A stretch of 42,720 bases of DNA from JAIVGV01 sp031425275 (GTDB lineage: Bacteria > Acidobacteriota > Blastocatellia > Pyrinomonadales > Pyrinomonadaceae): NCBI GenBank assembly GCA_031425275.1, contig JANPJA010000006.1, positions 1 through 42,720 on the forward strand, given 5' to 3'. Of this stretch, positions 42,543 through 42,720 are shown piece by piece. Each line of letters starts with the position of its first letter. Positions within the stretch are counted from its first letter, which is position 1. The position numbers and the translations under genes were made by a program. Below the pieces are notes generated by a model. It did not search any database, was not told the DNA's origin, and was given only the letters and a program-made list of their open reading frames with translations.

Positions 42543-42720
42543 GGCACTTCACCGCGGAGGCGCAGAGATCGCGCGGAGGCCCGCAGAGAATTTCAACATC
42601 TCTGCGGGCCCCCCCGCGATCCCCGCGCTTCCGCGGTGAAGTGCCTCAGGCGGCCGCTTGCGCCACGGTCATGCCGAAACAGGACTTGATCTCGTCGGAG
42701 TCGAGCGTGTCGCGTTCCAT
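42468..42720. repeat. Near-perfect 122-bp-arm inverted repeat at the window end
   Basis: Arm 1 (42468-42589) is the last 75 bp of the FtsH-like gene plus 47 bp of flanking DNA. Arm 2 (42599-42720) is its reverse complement without any length change. The loop is 9 bp (42590-42598). I count six mismatches in 122 bp: five in the non-coding part, one synonymous in the coding part. The repeat may continue beyond the window. The non-coding part has CGCAGAGA/CGCGGAGG units like a third dispersed repeat type. Confidence 0.9.
42646..42720 (-). CDS. 3' end of a second FtsH-like gene (partial, cut by window end)
   Basis: Reading the minus strand from the window edge gives 24 residues from MERDTLDSDEIKSCFG to AQAAA and a stop, identical to the C terminus of the FtsH-like protein at 40749-42542. 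It is either a convergent near-identical paralogue or an assembly fold-back of the same gene; the window is too short to decide. Confidence 0.5.
   Translation of the reverse strand: MERDTLDSDEIKSCFGMTVAQAAA

Noticed and set aside
1..42720. tRNA or rRNA genes
   Set aside because: I looked through the intergenic stretches and found no cloverleaf-like or rRNA-like sequence.

Overview
The window is GC-rich, almost gap-free bacterial chromosome from a Gram-negative, aerobically respiring organism. Signs are a TolC-type outer-membrane channel, a type IV pilus/type II secretion prepilin peptidase, several signal-peptide and lipoprotein genes, and a complete cytochrome bc plus aa3-type oxidase chain. 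The mix of gene families, the Ala/Pro-rich secreted proteins and the 7-bp-periodic hairpin repeats suggests Acidobacteriota, possibly class Blastocatellia (the class of the phototroph Chloracidobacterium). That placement is inference; there is no rRNA or other marker in the window.

Layout. 1-7.3 kb: prepilin peptidase (-), PBP4-type carboxypeptidase (+), family 2 glycosyltransferase (-), a secreted protein of unknown function (+) and a TolC-family protein (-). 7.2-11.1 kb: glycolytic operon gap-pgk-tpiA followed by secG, behind a good sigma70-like promoter. 11.4-13.4 kb: a secreted low-complexity protein and a TVP38/DedA-type membrane protein. 13.4-19.6 kb: a metal-chelatase locus with a fused AAA+/vWA (I+D) subunit and a large H subunit of the magnesium-chelatase (BchH/ChlH) family. 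The H subunit is split into two overlapping genes in reversed order, C-terminal half first. 19.6-28.1 kb: a glutaredoxin-like gene (-), then Rieske protein, b6-type cytochrome b, subunit IV-like protein, a giant membrane-anchored octaheme cytochrome c and an amicyanin-like blue copper lipoprotein. 28.1-36.5 kb: heme O synthase, cytochrome oxidase subunits II, I, III, III-like and IV, small accessory proteins, a CtaM-like protein and a HEAT/lipoyl-like membrane protein. 36.5-42.7 kb: ferredoxin (-), stress-type glycine-zipper protein, a 56-residue zinc-ribbon membrane protein, M14 carboxypeptidase, a 48-residue lmo0937-type membrane protein (-) and an FtsH-like protease. The window ends inside a 122-bp-arm inverted repeat that carries a second copy of the 3' end of the FtsH-like gene.

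How it works together. The respiratory block reads as a supercomplex kit. Quinol is oxidised by the Rieske/cytochrome b complex, electrons pass through the octaheme cytochrome and/or the blue copper lipoprotein, and oxygen is reduced by the CuA-containing oxidase, with CyoE and CtaM as assembly factors. The chelatase locus lies just upstream. Its H subunit is clearly of the (bacterio)chlorophyll type, but nothing else of chlorophyll biosynthesis is present, so its metal and product are open.

The most unusual features are the permuted split of bchH and a heptamer-repeat hairpin inserted in frame inside its N-terminal half. Two families of such hairpins also sit between cistrons of the gap and bc operons, often directly at stop codons.
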